DNA of 64,000 bases from Gemmatimonadota bacterium (GTDB lineage: Bacteria > Gemmatimonadota > Gemmatimonadetes > Gemmatimonadales > Gemmatimonadaceae). The stretch spans positions 65,247 to 129,246 of the forward strand of contig QHVE01000019.1 in assembly GCA_003223455.1 (NCBI GenBank), given 5' to 3'. Positions 32,684 to 41,520 of the stretch are shown here, piece by piece (position 1 is the first letter of the stretch; each line of letters opens with the position of its first letter). The notes below the pieces were generated by a model. The model had not been told where the DNA came from and searched no databases. It saw nothing but the letters and a program-made list of their open reading frames with translations. Both the position numbers and the translations under genes were made by a program.

Positions 32684-34342
32684 CTAGGCGCCGCCCGCTC
32701 GGGCGTCGAGCGTGACCTCGTCGAGCAGCGCGAGGCGCGAGCGGGCGTACGCCCGCTCGCGCTCCACGCGTGCGAGCGCCGTACGAGCGGGCTCGGGCAA
32801 CGCAGGCAGTGTGGGGTCGTATTTCACCGCGTCGAATGGACGCGCGCCCGCGAGCGCGACCTTCACGCCCGGGTTGAGGATCGCGTCGGGGTCGAACGCT
32901 CGCTTCACGGCGGCGAATCGCTCGAGCGCCTCGGCCGACCACACGTGCGAGAGCAGGGGCGCGCGCAGGCGGCCGTCGCCGTGCTCGCCCGTGAGGGTGC
33001 CGCCAAGGCGGCCGGTGAGCGCGCTGATCTCGTCGAGCATCGCTTCGGCGCGCGATCGCCAGTCGGGTTCCCGCACGTCGATCAACGGGTTGACGTGGAC
33101 GTTCGCGTCGCCGGCGTGCCCGAAGATCACGCCGCGGAACCGGTAGCGCTCGAAGGCGGCACGCACGCCGCGCACGTACTCCGGCAGCCGCGCGGGCGGC
33201 ACGCAGCCGTCCTCGATGAGCTGCATCGACTTCAACCCGGGATGGATCGTGGAGATGATCGGGCTCGCCGCGTGGCGCAGCGACCAGAGCGCATGCTCCG
33301 TCTCTTCATCCAGCGCCAGCCGCACGGTGGTCGCGCCGGACCGGAGGAACTCCGACTCGATCTCACGCGCGATGGCGTCGGCTTCCTCTCGCGAGCCCGC
33401 TTCGACCTCTCCCAGCAGCACGGCCTCGGCGTCGTCCGGCGCCGGCACGGTGGTGCCCCCATGACGCGCGACGTCGAGGAAGCTGCGATCGAGCAACTCG
33501 CACGCGACGGCGCCCGCCAGCCGCGCGCGGTCCGCGGCGACCACGGCATCCTCGAGCGTGGCGAACGCGCCGAGCAGACTCGCCGAGTGTGGCAAGAGCG
33601 GTGCGAGCCGCAGCTCGAGCCCGACGATGAGCGCGAGCGTCCCTTCGCTCCCGATCACGAGATCGACGAGGTCTCCGGACGCCGCCCACTCGGCGAGCCC
33701 GTACCCGGACGACTCCTTGCGCACGTCGGCGTGCCGCGACGGCGTGATGCGCTCGGCGGCGAGCACGGGCGCGAGCGCGTCGAGCGCGTGCGGGAGAATG
33801 GACAGCGCGGGCGGCGCGGCTCCGCGGCGCAGCTCGCCGCGCGAGCCGTCGGCGAAGACGCACTCCAGCGCCTGCACCCACAGGCGCATCGCTCCGTAGC
33901 GGAGCGTATGTGCCCCCGCCGCGTTCGTGGACGCCATCCCGCCGACAGTGCAGAACGCGCTGCTCGATGGATCGACGGGGAACTGCAGGCCGACGGCGCG
34001 CGCCGCGCGATCGACCGCGTCGCGGAGCGCGCCCGGACCGCACCGCACCGTGCGCCGGGCGACGTCGACCGGCTCGATTTCGCCGAGCCGGCTCAGATCG
34101 ACGATCAGGCCTTCGCCGATCGCGCCCCCCGCCATGCTGCTCCCGGACCCACGCGGCACGAGTGGCGTACGCGTCTTGGCTGCCCAGCGGACGAGCGCGC
34201 GTGCATCGTCGGCATCAGCGGGGACCGCGACGCCCCGTGGCTGGATCCGTTCGATCCCCCCGGCCTCGCTGTAAACGGCGCGCGCGAGGAGGTCGTCGCG
34301 GTACGTCCCGCGAAATCCCGCCGGCGGAGTCGTGAGTGTCAT
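32684..34342 (-). CDS. FAD-linked oxidase of the GlcD/D-lactate dehydrogenase type
   Basis: A 552-residue flavoprotein from the ATG at 34342. The PCMH FAD-binding domain shows TPLVPRGSGSSMAGGAIG and AFCTVGGMASTNAAGAHTLR; the C-terminal FAD-oxidase domain has HAGDANVHVNPLID and GTLTGEHGDGRLRAPLL, which hold metal- and substrate-binding His residues. There is no C-terminal iron-sulfur domain, so it is the short, GlcD-like form, oxidising a 2-hydroxy acid such as glycolate or D-lactate. It is transcribed divergently from the squalene/phytoene synthase, with only 29 bp between the start codons. Confidence 0.9.
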   Translation of the reverse strand: MTLTTPPAGFRGTYRDDLLARAVYSEAGGIERIQPRGVAVPADADDARALVRWAAKTRTPLVPRGSGSSMAGGAIGEGLIVDLSRLGEIEPVDVARRTVRCGPGALRDAVDRAARAVGLQFPVDPSSSAFCTVGGMASTNAAGAHTLRYGAMRLWVQALECVFADGSRGELRRGAAPPALSILPHALDALAPVLAAERITPSRHADVRKESSGYGLAEWAASGDLVDLVIGSEGTLALIVGLELRLAPLLPHSASLLGAFATLEDAVVAADRARLAGAVACELLDRSFLDVARHGGTTVPAPDDAEAVLLGEVEAGSREEADAIAREIESEFLRSGATTVRLALDEETEHALWSLRHAASPIISTIHPGLKSMQLIEDGCVPPARLPEYVRGVRAAFERYRFRGVIFGHAGDANVHVNPLIDVREPDWRSRAEAMLDEISALTGRLGGTLTGEHGDGRLRAPLLSHVWSAEALERFAAVKRAFDPDAILNPGVKVALAGARPFDAVKYDPTLPALPEPARTALARVERERAYARSRLALLDEVTLDARAGGA

Positions 34343-34371
34343 GCCTTCGGCTCGGGAGGTATCTTTTCCGG

Positions 34372-35463
34372 GTGACGAGAAGTCTAACCGGCGTGCTCGA
34401 AGCGCCAACGGAGCCGCGGAGTGCGCGGCAGGATCCCCGCGTGCCGGAGGCAGAGCGCTTCGCGCGCGAGATCCTGCCCCCGGTGTCGCGCACGTTCGCG
34501 CTCAGTATCCGCGTCCTCCCGGGGACACTCGGCCGCGCCGTCATGACGGCGTACCTCCTCTGCCGCATCGCCGACACGCTCGAGGACGAGCCCCGCATGC
34601 GGGCGGCAGACAAGGCAGCGCTGCTCGACGAGCTGCTCCGCTGCTTCGATGACGCCGCTGCGGCCGAGGCGTTCCCGGCGCGGCTCGACGACCTTGGCGG
34701 CGACGTGACCCACGTGCGTCTCGCCCGCCATGCCCACCTCGTGTTCGTGCTCTTCCGCGATCTTCCCGAAACGACGCGCGCTCATGTGCGCCGCTGGGTC
34801 TGCGAGATGATCGTCGGAATGAAAAAGTTCGTGCTGCTCTATCCGAACGGCATCCGCATCCAGAGCCTCGAGGAGTACAAGGAGTACTGCTACTACGTCG
34901 CGGGCACGGTCGGCTATCTCGTCACCGATCTCTGGCACGAGCACGTGCCGAGCATCGGGGTACGTCTCCACGGCACCCTCCGCGAGAAGTCACGCGCCTT
35001 CGCCGAGGCGCTGCAGACGGTGAACATCCTCAAGGACGTCGCGCGCGACGCCGAGAAGGAGAACTCGATCTACATCCCGGAGGAACTGCTCCGCGCACAC
35101 GGCAGTAGTCATGCGACCATCCTGGCCCCCGAACGGGTGCGCCAGACGCGCGCCGCGATCGCCGCGATGGTGCAGATCGCCTGGAAGGACCTCGACGGCG
35201 CGCGCAGTTACCTGCTGCTCATCCCGCGCCGCGCCGTCTCGATCCGGCTGTCGTGTGTGCTCCCCCTGCTGTTCGCGTGCGCCACGCTGCGCGATCTGAC
35301 GCGGACGCCGCAGGCGCTCATTCGCCGAGAGGTCGTGAAGATCTCACGCGCGGAGGTGAAGTCGCTCACGCTGATCGGATTCCTCGTGATCCTCAGCAAC
35401 CGGGGCCTGGCATGGCTGGCCGATCGGGCGACGCAGAGGCCCTTCGTGGTGATGGGTATCTGA
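34372..35463 (+). CDS. Squalene/phytoene synthase family protein
   Basis: A 363-residue all-helical prenyl head-to-head synthase. The first Asp-rich motif is CRIADTLEDE (DxxED), and the second region is NILKDVARDAEKENSIYIPEE (DxxxD). YYVAGTVGYLVTDLW is the conserved central motif. A hydrophobic C-terminal stretch (SLTLIGFLVILSNRGLAWL) could anchor it in the membrane, as in squalene synthases. The GTG at 34372 is preceded by GGGAGGT at 34353-34359; an earlier GTG at 34336 lies inside the divergent neighbour's start. It joins two isoprenoid diphosphates to squalene, dehydrosqualene or phytoene; which one cannot be told. Confidence 0.9.
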   Translation: MTRSLTGVLEAPTEPRSARQDPRVPEAERFAREILPPVSRTFALSIRVLPGTLGRAVMTAYLLCRIADTLEDEPRMRAADKAALLDELLRCFDDAAAAEAFPARLDDLGGDVTHVRLARHAHLVFVLFRDLPETTRAHVRRWVCEMIVGMKKFVLLYPNGIRIQSLEEYKEYCYYVAGTVGYLVTDLWHEHVPSIGVRLHGTLREKSRAFAEALQTVNILKDVARDAEKENSIYIPEELLRAHGSSHATILAPERVRQTRAAIAAMVQIAWKDLDGARSYLLLIPRRAVSIRLSCVLPLLFACATLRDLTRTPQALIRREVVKISRAEVKSLTLIGFLVILSNRGLAWLADRATQRPFVVMGI

Positions 35464-35476
35464 GAAGGGCCTAGTC

Positions 35477-35643
35477 GTGAGTTAGTGAGTCGGGTAACTG
35501 GCTAGTTGGTCGGTGAACGAGTGAACGAACGGCCCTGGATACAACCAGCGTGGCGATTCCTCAGAGGGGGCTTCCACGCCGGTTGTGAGCAAGGCCGTGA
35601 ACTCACCGATCAACCGACCAACTACCTAACTCACCAACTCACC
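35477..35643. repeat. Nested palindromic intergenic element (element 4)
   Basis: Outer arms of about 45 nt (35477-35528 and 35597-35643) are imperfect inverted repeats; the left arm is G/T-rich (GTTAGTGAGT, TAGTTGGTCGG), the right is its C/A-rich counterpart. The inner stem 35541-35553 pairs with 35574-35586 at 12 of 13 positions. It lies between two converging genes, and its right end overlaps the stop codon of the minus-strand gene. A bidirectional terminator is the simplest reading. Confidence 0.78.
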
Positions 35644-36448
35644 TTCTGACAGCGGCCGCCAGCATGCTGATCAGACTCGGCCCACGGCCCGCATCGCCGC
35701 GCTCGAGCCGATCGAGCACCTGCTCGAGGGCGAGCTGTGCTCGCGCCACCGTGCGCCCGTGCGCCGAGCGAGCCGCGCCCCACACCGCGGGAACGAGCAC
35801 CACCGCCGGTGCCGCCGCGGCGAGCAGAGGAAAGCTCAGGGCCGCGAGCACGCCCCCCGCCACGACCGACGCGCCGGCGAGCCCTGCGTTCACCTGCGCC
35901 ATCGACGCGCGGTGGCCGCCGAGCTGCGCGTCGAGCCGCACGACGACGCGTGACGCGTCGAGCGCGATCGCCGTCGCGGCCACATCGGTGGCGCGCGCGA
36001 GGGCTGCACCCTTCCCGCTCACGACCCGCTTCACAGTGCCGGCGAGTCCCTGATCCGCCTCCCACACGATGCGCTCGCCGAAGTGGCGCTTCACCTTCAG
36101 GCACTCCTGCCGCTGCATCCAGTCGTCGAGCGCCTGGAGCACCTGGGCCGGCGTGCCGCTCACCGTGCGCTGCGCGCTCACCGTCGCGCTGCCGTATAGT
36201 GCGGCGAGCAGTCCTTTCTCCTCCGGGACGGCGACGCGCGTGCGCTCCTCCGCCAACGCCTGCCGCAGGTGCACCGGATCGAGACCGACCTCCTTCGCGA
36301 GATCGAGCAGCTGGGCTTCGGTCAGTCGGTCCTGCGTGTCCCCGGTCGCGCCCGACTGAAGCTCGAGCGCGCGTGCCAGCACGCGCTCGACCGCCGCGCG
36401 GTCGATCGGTGCCGGAAGGTTCGATGGTTTGGGCCCCTCGGAGGACAT
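35639..36448 (-). CDS. Hypothetical protein with two C-terminal membrane helices
   Basis: A 269-residue protein. The N-terminal ~75 residues are charged and helical (RLTEAQLLDLAKEVGLDPVH is a SHOCT- or UBA-like short helix pair). A central mixed region (SGTPAQVLQALDDWMQRQE) precedes two adjacent hydrophobic segments at ~190-225 (ASVVAGGVLAALSFPLLAAA, APAVVLVPAVWGAA). The C-terminal tail is helical. It is the last gene of the nine-gene minus-strand run that starts near 42.8 kb. The function is unknown. Confidence 0.65.
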   Translation of the reverse strand: MSSEGPKPSNLPAPIDRAAVERVLARALELQSGATGDTQDRLTEAQLLDLAKEVGLDPVHLRQALAEERTRVAVPEEKGLLAALYGSATVSAQRTVSGTPAQVLQALDDWMQRQECLKVKRHFGERIVWEADQGLAGTVKRVVSGKGAALARATDVAATAIALDASRVVVRLDAQLGGHRASMAQVNAGLAGASVVAGGVLAALSFPLLAAAAPAVVLVPAVWGAARSAHGRTVARAQLALEQVLDRLERGDAGRGPSLISMLAAAVRR

Positions 36449-36476
36449 GAGGGAAAGATAACGTTCCGCCGCTCCG

Positions 36477-37622
36477 TCAGATGCCGCCGAGGATCACCTC
36501 GATCTGCCGCGCGATCGCGTCACGAATCGCGTCGGGTACGGCGAACGCGGAGGTGAATGCGGTGCGCGGATCGGCGGGCGCCGTACGGCCGGCCGACTGC
36601 AGGTAGAAGCGCATGTAGCCCGGCACGGCGCTCGGCAGCACCTTCTCGAGCAGCAGCGCTCCAGCGCGCACCGCCGCGGACTGCTCGTATCGCGCCGTGG
36701 ACCCCGAGCGCCGATCGGCCGGCGTGGTGTTGTCCTCGATCGCCGTGCTGGCCACGCTCCCCGCAACCTCGTGCGCGAAGGTGTAGAGCACGCTCTCGCC
36801 GCTCTGCACCGCGTCGGGCATGCCGACGGCGACGGCGTTCTGCACCTTGCCGAAGTGCACGGTGCGCCCCTCGCCGTCGAGCGGGAGCGAGAGATAGACC
36901 TCGCCGTTCTGCTGCTGCGAGTTGTTCAGGTAGCGCTGGAGCGCCGGCCGCCAGGTGCGCTGCCAGAGCGAATCGATCTGCGCTACCGTCCCTGCACGCG
37001 CAGCCGATTCCGACATCCAGTGCGCGTGGTAGAACTTCCGGCTCTCGTCATCGGCCGATTCGACGAACAGGCGCAGCCACTCCCGATCCGCTGCCGACTG
37101 GAATGCCGAGCCGAGGACGGCGAAGTACTGCTGGAGCGCGGCGTCGTTCGTCGCCCGCGGGTTGCCCCCGGCGCGGATGAACAGGTCGACTACCTGCCGT
37201 AGCTGCTCCCACGAGGCGAAGTAGAACGGCATGAACTGCGGCCCGGTCGCGAGCGATGGCTGCACCGCCAGTCGTTCCAGCAGGCGCGCCCGGTTCGCGT
37301 CGAGCTGGGACGTCACGCCGCGCTGCCGGCGCAACCCGATCATCTGATCGCGATATCCGCGACGAAAGTAGGGAACGAGCGCGGAGTCGGGCGTGAGCAG
37401 CGCGTACGCATGCAGCCAGAGATCCACGTGCTCGCGCGTGCGAACGGGCCACGTCGCCTGCACCTGCGGCGTCACACTACCCTGCGTCGTCGACGCGCTG
37501 CCGGCGGGGCTCGGCCCTGACGACGGCGAGGCGCTGCCCATCGATGCGCAGCCTGCCGACAGCAGGAGCCCGATCGCGGCGAGGCCGCGCGCTCGGTGAT
37601 GGAAAGTGCGAGTGAAGATCAC
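36477..37622 (-). CDS. Lipoprotein of unknown function
   Basis: A 381-residue lipoprotein from the GTG at 37622. The signal is basic (RTFHHRARG) followed by LAAIGLLLSAGC with the lipobox Cys at about residue 26. A Ser/Gly/Pro linker leads to a mostly helical domain with conserved-looking segments FMPFYFASWEQLRQVVDLF and YLSLPLDGEGRTVHFGK. YTFAHEVAGSVA contains a His-Glu pair but no HExxH, so a zincin call is not justified. In-frame sequence upstream of 37622 is Arg-rich shadow. It follows the zinc-ribbon gene after ~90 bp on the same strand. Confidence 0.68.
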   Translation of the reverse strand: MIFTRTFHHRARGLAAIGLLLSAGCASMGSASPSSGPSPAGSASTTQGSVTPQVQATWPVRTREHVDLWLHAYALLTPDSALVPYFRRGYRDQMIGLRRQRGVTSQLDANRARLLERLAVQPSLATGPQFMPFYFASWEQLRQVVDLFIRAGGNPRATNDAALQQYFAVLGSAFQSAADREWLRLFVESADDESRKFYHAHWMSESAARAGTVAQIDSLWQRTWRPALQRYLNNSQQQNGEVYLSLPLDGEGRTVHFGKVQNAVAVGMPDAVQSGESVLYTFAHEVAGSVASTAIEDNTTPADRRSGSTARYEQSAAVRAGALLLEKVLPSAVPGYMRFYLQSAGRTAPADPRTAFTSAFAVPDAIRDAIARQIEVILGGI

Positions 37623-37713
37623 GATCGTGCCCCGTGCGAGAGTGCGCTTGGCCCTCCAACTAGCAAAGCACGCGCCCAGACCGCTGAGCGCGGCATGACG
37701 CGCGGCTCGAAGC

Positions 37714-38448
37714 TCAGCTCGAGGCCACCGCGCGCCCGCAGGTGACGCAGAACTTCCAGTCGTGCTCCAGCTCGCTCCCGCATGCGGGGCAGTGCTGTAC
37801 GGTGAGATCCTGACCGCAGTGGGGGCAGAAATTGATCTGTCGTCCCGCAGGCAGCTCTCCCTTGCAGTGCGGGCAGGTCTCGCCCTCCGACGTGATCGTG
37901 ATCGGTTTCGACGGACGGCGCATCGCCGCCGGCGGCGCGGACGCGGACGTGCTGGGTGTCCGCGGTGCGGGCGCGGCGGCCGCCGGTGGGGCAGCCGTCG
38001 CGGCGGCGTTGGTCGGCGCGGTGCGGAACGAGCCCGCGCCTGCCTCTGCGGCCGGTACTCCGGCGGGCGCGGTGGGTGCGGTCTGCGAGGCGGCCGCCGG
38101 AAGCGCATCCGGTTCGATCGCGCGCACCGCCTCGGGCGCCAGCGATACGCGCGAGCTCGCGAACTCGCGGATCAGCTGCGGATCGGGATTCGGCGACTTG
38201 AGCGACGCGCCGAGCACGTCGCGCATGCGATTCTCGACGACGAGATAGCCGCGGGCGCCGCTCAGCAGCTCCAGCATCGCCATCTCATAGTCCTGATTCG
38301 TCTCCAGTCCGAGATCGCGCCGGTGCAGGCGGTAGGGCAGGATCGTCGCGTACAGGTCGGCCACCTGGAACGGCTGCGTGAGCAGCTGTGGCGAGGTGCT
38401 GCGAATCGTGCGTACCAGGTGCCGGTACATCCGCTCCACGTCGTCCAT
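37714..38448 (-). CDS. Zinc-ribbon protein with Ala/Pro linker
   Basis: A 244-residue protein. Residues ~1-95 are helical with no known family (MYRHLVRTIRSTSPQLLTQP, DLYATILPYRLHRRDLGLET). A long Ala/Pro/Thr linker (~115-180) connects to two C-terminal zinc ribbons with four CxxC knuckles: CPHCKGEL...CPHC and CPACGSEL...CVTC. Such ribbons commonly mediate protein interactions. The ATG at 38448 is 8 bp from the stop of the RNase HI-like gene, so the two are probably co-translated. The function is unknown. Confidence 0.8.
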   Translation of the reverse strand: MDDVERMYRHLVRTIRSTSPQLLTQPFQVADLYATILPYRLHRRDLGLETNQDYEMAMLELLSGARGYLVVENRMRDVLGASLKSPNPDPQLIREFASSRVSLAPEAVRAIEPDALPAAASQTAPTAPAGVPAAEAGAGSFRTAPTNAAATAAPPAAAAPAPRTPSTSASAPPAAMRRPSKPITITSEGETCPHCKGELPAGRQINFCPHCGQDLTVQHCPACGSELEHDWKFCVTCGRAVASS

Positions 38449-38456
38449 CGTCGCTC

Positions 38457-39107
38457 CTAGTGAGTTGAGGTGCCCGCCCACGGCAGTGGGCGCGTCGGGG
38501 CGAACGGCTGCCCGGTGGGAAAGGGTGCCGGCTCGACCGTGACTCGCCGACGCACCCGCTGTGCCTCCAGCCACTCGTCGAACCGGGAGGTGCGTGCGCC
38601 CTCCGATGCGGTCTGCTCCTTCGCCGCCTGCACCGCGAGATCGTTCGCGTATTCGTTCTGCGGGTGCCCCGCGTGTCCGCGCACCCACTGCCACTGCACG
38701 CGGTGCGGCGCCGCGGCCGTGACCAGCTCCTGCCACAGCGCGAGATTCTCGATCGCGCCTTCGCGCCGCCGCCACCCCCGGTTCGCCCAGCCGTACACCC
38801 AGTCGGTCATCCCCTTCACGAGGTACTGGGAGTCGCTCGTGAAGAGCACCCGAAAGCGCCCGCCCTTTCGGCCGATCACGCGGAACGCCTCGATCGCGCT
38901 CCGCAGCGCCATCCGGTTGTTCGTCGTCGATGGCTCGGCGATCCAGTAATCCCAGCGCGTGAGCCGCTCGGTGGCGGGATTCAGATGCTCGATCACTCCC
39001 GCCGCGCCTCCAGGATTGTCCCCCTCGCGACCGTTGCCGAGACACGACTCGTCGGCGTAAATGGCCACGAGCGGCAATTCGTCACGCAGTCCGCCCGCGT
39101 CGCTCAT
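38457..39107 (-). CDS. rnhA: RNase HI-like protein lacking the usual catalytic Glu
   Basis: A 216-residue protein of the RNase HI fold, which cleaves the RNA strand of RNA-DNA hybrids. Visible family residues: D19 in IYADESCLGN, D92 in LFTSDSQYLVKG, H145 in WVRGHAGHPQNE and D156 in YANDLA. The second acidic residue, Glu48 in the E. coli enzyme, falls in TTNNRMAL where this protein has Ala67; a Glu six residues on (E73) might substitute. A basic C-terminal extension of ~45 residues follows. Its ATG overlaps the stop of the small upstream gene (ATGA). Activity is therefore uncertain. Confidence 0.85.
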   Translation of the reverse strand: MSDAGGLRDELPLVAIYADESCLGNGREGDNPGGAAGVIEHLNPATERLTRWDYWIAEPSTTNNRMALRSAIEAFRVIGRKGGRFRVLFTSDSQYLVKGMTDWVYGWANRGWRRREGAIENLALWQELVTAAAPHRVQWQWVRGHAGHPQNEYANDLAVQAAKEQTASEGARTSRFDEWLEAQRVRRRVTVEPAPFPTGQPFAPTRPLPWAGTSTH

Positions 39108-39340
39108 CCGACGACCTCGATGCCTTCGAGCTCGTCGATGTAGAGCGTGAGTCGATCTCCCGTCGTCGGGTGATGCGCCTCGAGCGCCTCTCGGCCCGCC
39201 GCGAGGTGCAGTCGGTCCACGACGACGACGTACTCCGTGCCGCGTCGCCACACGGAGAGCCGTCGCCGGTCGGCGATGGCGCGCTCGAGCGCGTCGTATT
39301 GCGCGGCGGTCAGTTGCGTGATGCGTGGGCGGCGGGGCAT
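39104..39340 (-). CDS. Small hypothetical protein
   Basis: A 78-residue protein starting with ATG at 39340. It opens with a basic MPRRPRITQLTAAQYDALER helix and continues with beta-strand-like VWRRGTEYVVVVDRL and LTLYIDELEGIEVVG. It resembles a small DNA- or RNA-binding domain in plan, but no family is recognised. It overlaps the RNase HI-like start by 4 bp, so the two are coupled and may work on the same nucleic acid. It lies 23 bp downstream of the M20 peptidase. Confidence 0.68.
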   Translation of the reverse strand: MPRRPRITQLTAAQYDALERAIADRRRLSVWRRGTEYVVVVDRLHLAAGREALEAHHPTTGDRLTLYIDELEGIEVVG

Positions 39341-39363
39341 CGGGGGCAGCGAGCGCGGAGAGC

Positions 39364-40524
39364 TCAGGCGCACCAGCGCCGAGCAAGTGTCGCGAGGACC
39401 GACGCGGCGCGGTCGATCTCCGGCAGCGGAATGTACTCCTCCGCCGCGTGCGCCAGGGAGATGTCGCCCGGACCGAAGCAGATCGCCGGGATCCCCGCGG
39501 CGTTGAGCAGCGCCGCATCGGTCCACGCCGACATCCCCGACACGTGCACCGCTTCGCCCTGCTCGCGCAGCGCGTCCTCCAGGGCGCACACGACAGGCGC
39601 GTCCAGCGCCACGTCGCTCGGCCCCTGCGCCATGAGCAGCGACACCTGGGCGGTTAGATCCGGATGCCGGGCGCGAACCGCGGCGTACGCTCGCCGCACC
39701 TCTCCGACGGCGTCTTCTCCCGACTCGCCGGGAAGCGTGCGACGCTCGAGACGCAATACGCAGCGGTCGGGATACGTCGACATGCCGATCCCGCCCTCGA
39801 TCGTGGACGCATGCAGCGACGCGCGACCGAGCAGCGGATGCGTACGTCGCGTAAGCTCCTCCGCATCGATCCGATCGAGCTCGGCGAGCAAGAGCCCGGC
39901 GTGCCGGATCGCGTCGACGCCGAGATCCCATCGGCTCCCGTGCGCTGCCCGTCCGGCGACGATCACCTCGATCCACACGAAGCCCCGATGCGCCGGCATC
40001 ACCTCGAGGCGAGTCGGTTCGCCGACGATCGCCGCATCGGCGCGCACGCCACGCTCGAGCATCGCCCGCGTGCCGATGCTCTCGTACTCCTCGTCGGCCG
40101 TGACCGCCACGAGGATTTCGCCGGCGAGCGCGTCGCGCGCGGCGTGCCAAGCCGCCGCGCACATCGCGGCGATCCCACCCTTCATGTCCGCCGAGCCCCG
40201 CCCGTACAGCCGTCCGTCGCGCTCCTCGCCGGCGAACGGTTCATGAGCCATCCCTTCCACGCCGACGACGTCCGTGTGCCCGCTGAGCATCAGCGTGCGT
40301 GCGCCGCGCGCGCTGCCGATGCGCGCCAGGAGGTTGGGCCGTCCCGGTGCCGCGTCGTGCACCTCGGTGTAAAAGCCCCAGGCGTCGAGCACTTCGCGCA
40401 GCAACGCCACGCACGCCGATTCTCCTGGTCCTCCAGGAACCAGACCCGGGTTCCGGGAGTCGATGCGCACGAGTGCGCGAGTGAGCGCGCGCGCGTCGCC
40501 AGCCGCGATCGGCGTCGCGCTCAC
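39364..40524 (-). CDS. M20-family metallopeptidase (ArgE/DapE-like)
   Basis: A 386-residue di-zinc amidohydrolase from the GTG at 40524 (overlapping the upstream kinase stop by 4 bp). Motifs: LSGHTDVV (first His-x-Asp), GRGSADMKGG (bridging Asp), TADEEYES (catalytic and metal Glu pair), GEPT, and the dimerisation domain around RAAHGSRWDLGVDA. The C-terminal FGPGD and AHAAEEYIPL His region completes the metal site. Family members deacylate N-acyl amino acids or cleave small peptides in the cytoplasm. The exact substrate is open; the neighbouring GHMP kinase gives no clear pathway. Confidence 0.9.
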   Translation of the reverse strand: MSATPIAAGDARALTRALVRIDSRNPGLVPGGPGESACVALLREVLDAWGFYTEVHDAAPGRPNLLARIGSARGARTLMLSGHTDVVGVEGMAHEPFAGEERDGRLYGRGSADMKGGIAAMCAAAWHAARDALAGEILVAVTADEEYESIGTRAMLERGVRADAAIVGEPTRLEVMPAHRGFVWIEVIVAGRAAHGSRWDLGVDAIRHAGLLLAELDRIDAEELTRRTHPLLGRASLHASTIEGGIGMSTYPDRCVLRLERRTLPGESGEDAVGEVRRAYAAVRARHPDLTAQVSLLMAQGPSDVALDAPVVCALEDALREQGEAVHVSGMSAWTDAALLNAAGIPAICFGPGDISLAHAAEEYIPLPEIDRAASVLATLARRWCA

Positions 40525-41510
40525 GGCACGAGCCCGTCGCTGTGATGCTCGTCGAGTACGGCGACGACCTGGAAACCATCCCAGTCGATGGCGAAGTCGA
40601 GCGCTTGGCCCAGCGGCGCGATGGCGGCCGACAGCTCTTCCTCTCGCCCTTCGCGGGCGATCGCGAGCACGCATCCTCCCCCCGACGCACCGAGCGCCTT
40701 CATGCCCAGTGCGCCTGCCCGCCCGGCGCGCTCGGCAATCGCGTCGATCTTCGGCGTGGTGATCGTCGGATGCAATGCGCGTTGATGTACCCAGTGCTCT
40801 CCGACGAGCCCGCCGAGCGCGTCGATGTCGCCAGCGCGCAGGGCGGCCGCCATCTCCCCGGCGAGCGTCTTGATGCGTGCGAGCGCCGCCACGGTGCGAG
40901 GCTCACCCGCGAGATACGCGTCGCGGACCGCAGCGACCGTCGTGGCCGAGAGCCGCGATTCGCCGGTGTAGAGCAGCACGCTCCGACGGACCAGATCGAC
41001 GGCGCTCGTTCCAGGCAGCGCGAGCGCCTCGACGCTCGCGCACTCGGCGAAGCCCAGCAGCAGCGCGCCGCCGTAGGTGGCTGCGTAGTGATCCTGATAG
41101 CCGCCCGCGACGCCGAGATCCTCGACCTCCGTCTCGCGGCTGAGCGCGGCGAGCTCGTTCGGCGCCAGCGCGACGCCGCGCAGCATCGCGAGGGCTCCTG
41201 CCAGCGCCACGCCACACGCCGACGATCCGCCGAGCCCCGCGCCGGCGGGAAAGTCGATGGTGACGTGCGCGACCGCGCCGGGAATTCCCGCTCGCCGGAG
41301 CGCTGCCGCGGTGAGCGGATCATCGGACAGCGCGCCTGCACCGGCGCGCCGCGCCGCACGCTCGTCGAGCGCGGCGGTGGCGGTCGCATAGCGGGTTATG
41401 GCGAGGCTGCACACGGCGCCACCTTCGCGTTCGGTGTACGGAGGCACGTCCGTCCATCCGCCGCCGAAATCGAGCCGCGTCGGTGCGCGCGCGACGATGG
41501 CGCGTGTCAC
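40521..41510 (-). CDS. GHMP-family sugar kinase
   Basis: A 329-residue kinase of the galactokinase/homoserine kinase/mevalonate kinase/phosphomevalonate kinase superfamily. The N-terminus RAPTRLDFGGGWTDVPPY is the substrate-site motif typical of heptose-7-phosphate (HddA) and L-fucose kinases; the ATP loop is GAGLGGSSACGVAL, and the C-terminal motif GALGMKALGASGGGCVLA is present. The GTG start at 41510 is 10 bp from the previous stop, and its own stop overlaps the M20 peptidase start. A heptose or deoxysugar kinase is the best guess; no other nucleotide-sugar genes are nearby. Confidence 0.87.
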   Translation of the reverse strand: MTRAIVARAPTRLDFGGGWTDVPPYTEREGGAVCSLAITRYATATAALDERAARRAGAGALSDDPLTAAALRRAGIPGAVAHVTIDFPAGAGLGGSSACGVALAGALAMLRGVALAPNELAALSRETEVEDLGVAGGYQDHYAATYGGALLLGFAECASVEALALPGTSAVDLVRRSVLLYTGESRLSATTVAAVRDAYLAGEPRTVAALARIKTLAGEMAAALRAGDIDALGGLVGEHWVHQRALHPTITTPKIDAIAERAGRAGALGMKALGASGGGCVLAIAREGREEELSAAIAPLGQALDFAIDWDGFQVVAVLDEHHSDGLVP

Positions 41511-41520
41511 GGGAGTGCCG

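Noticed and set aside
36477-37622. Zinc metallopeptidase call for the lipoprotein
   Set aside because: Only an isolated His-Glu pair (FAHEVAG); no HExxH and no third ligand motif.
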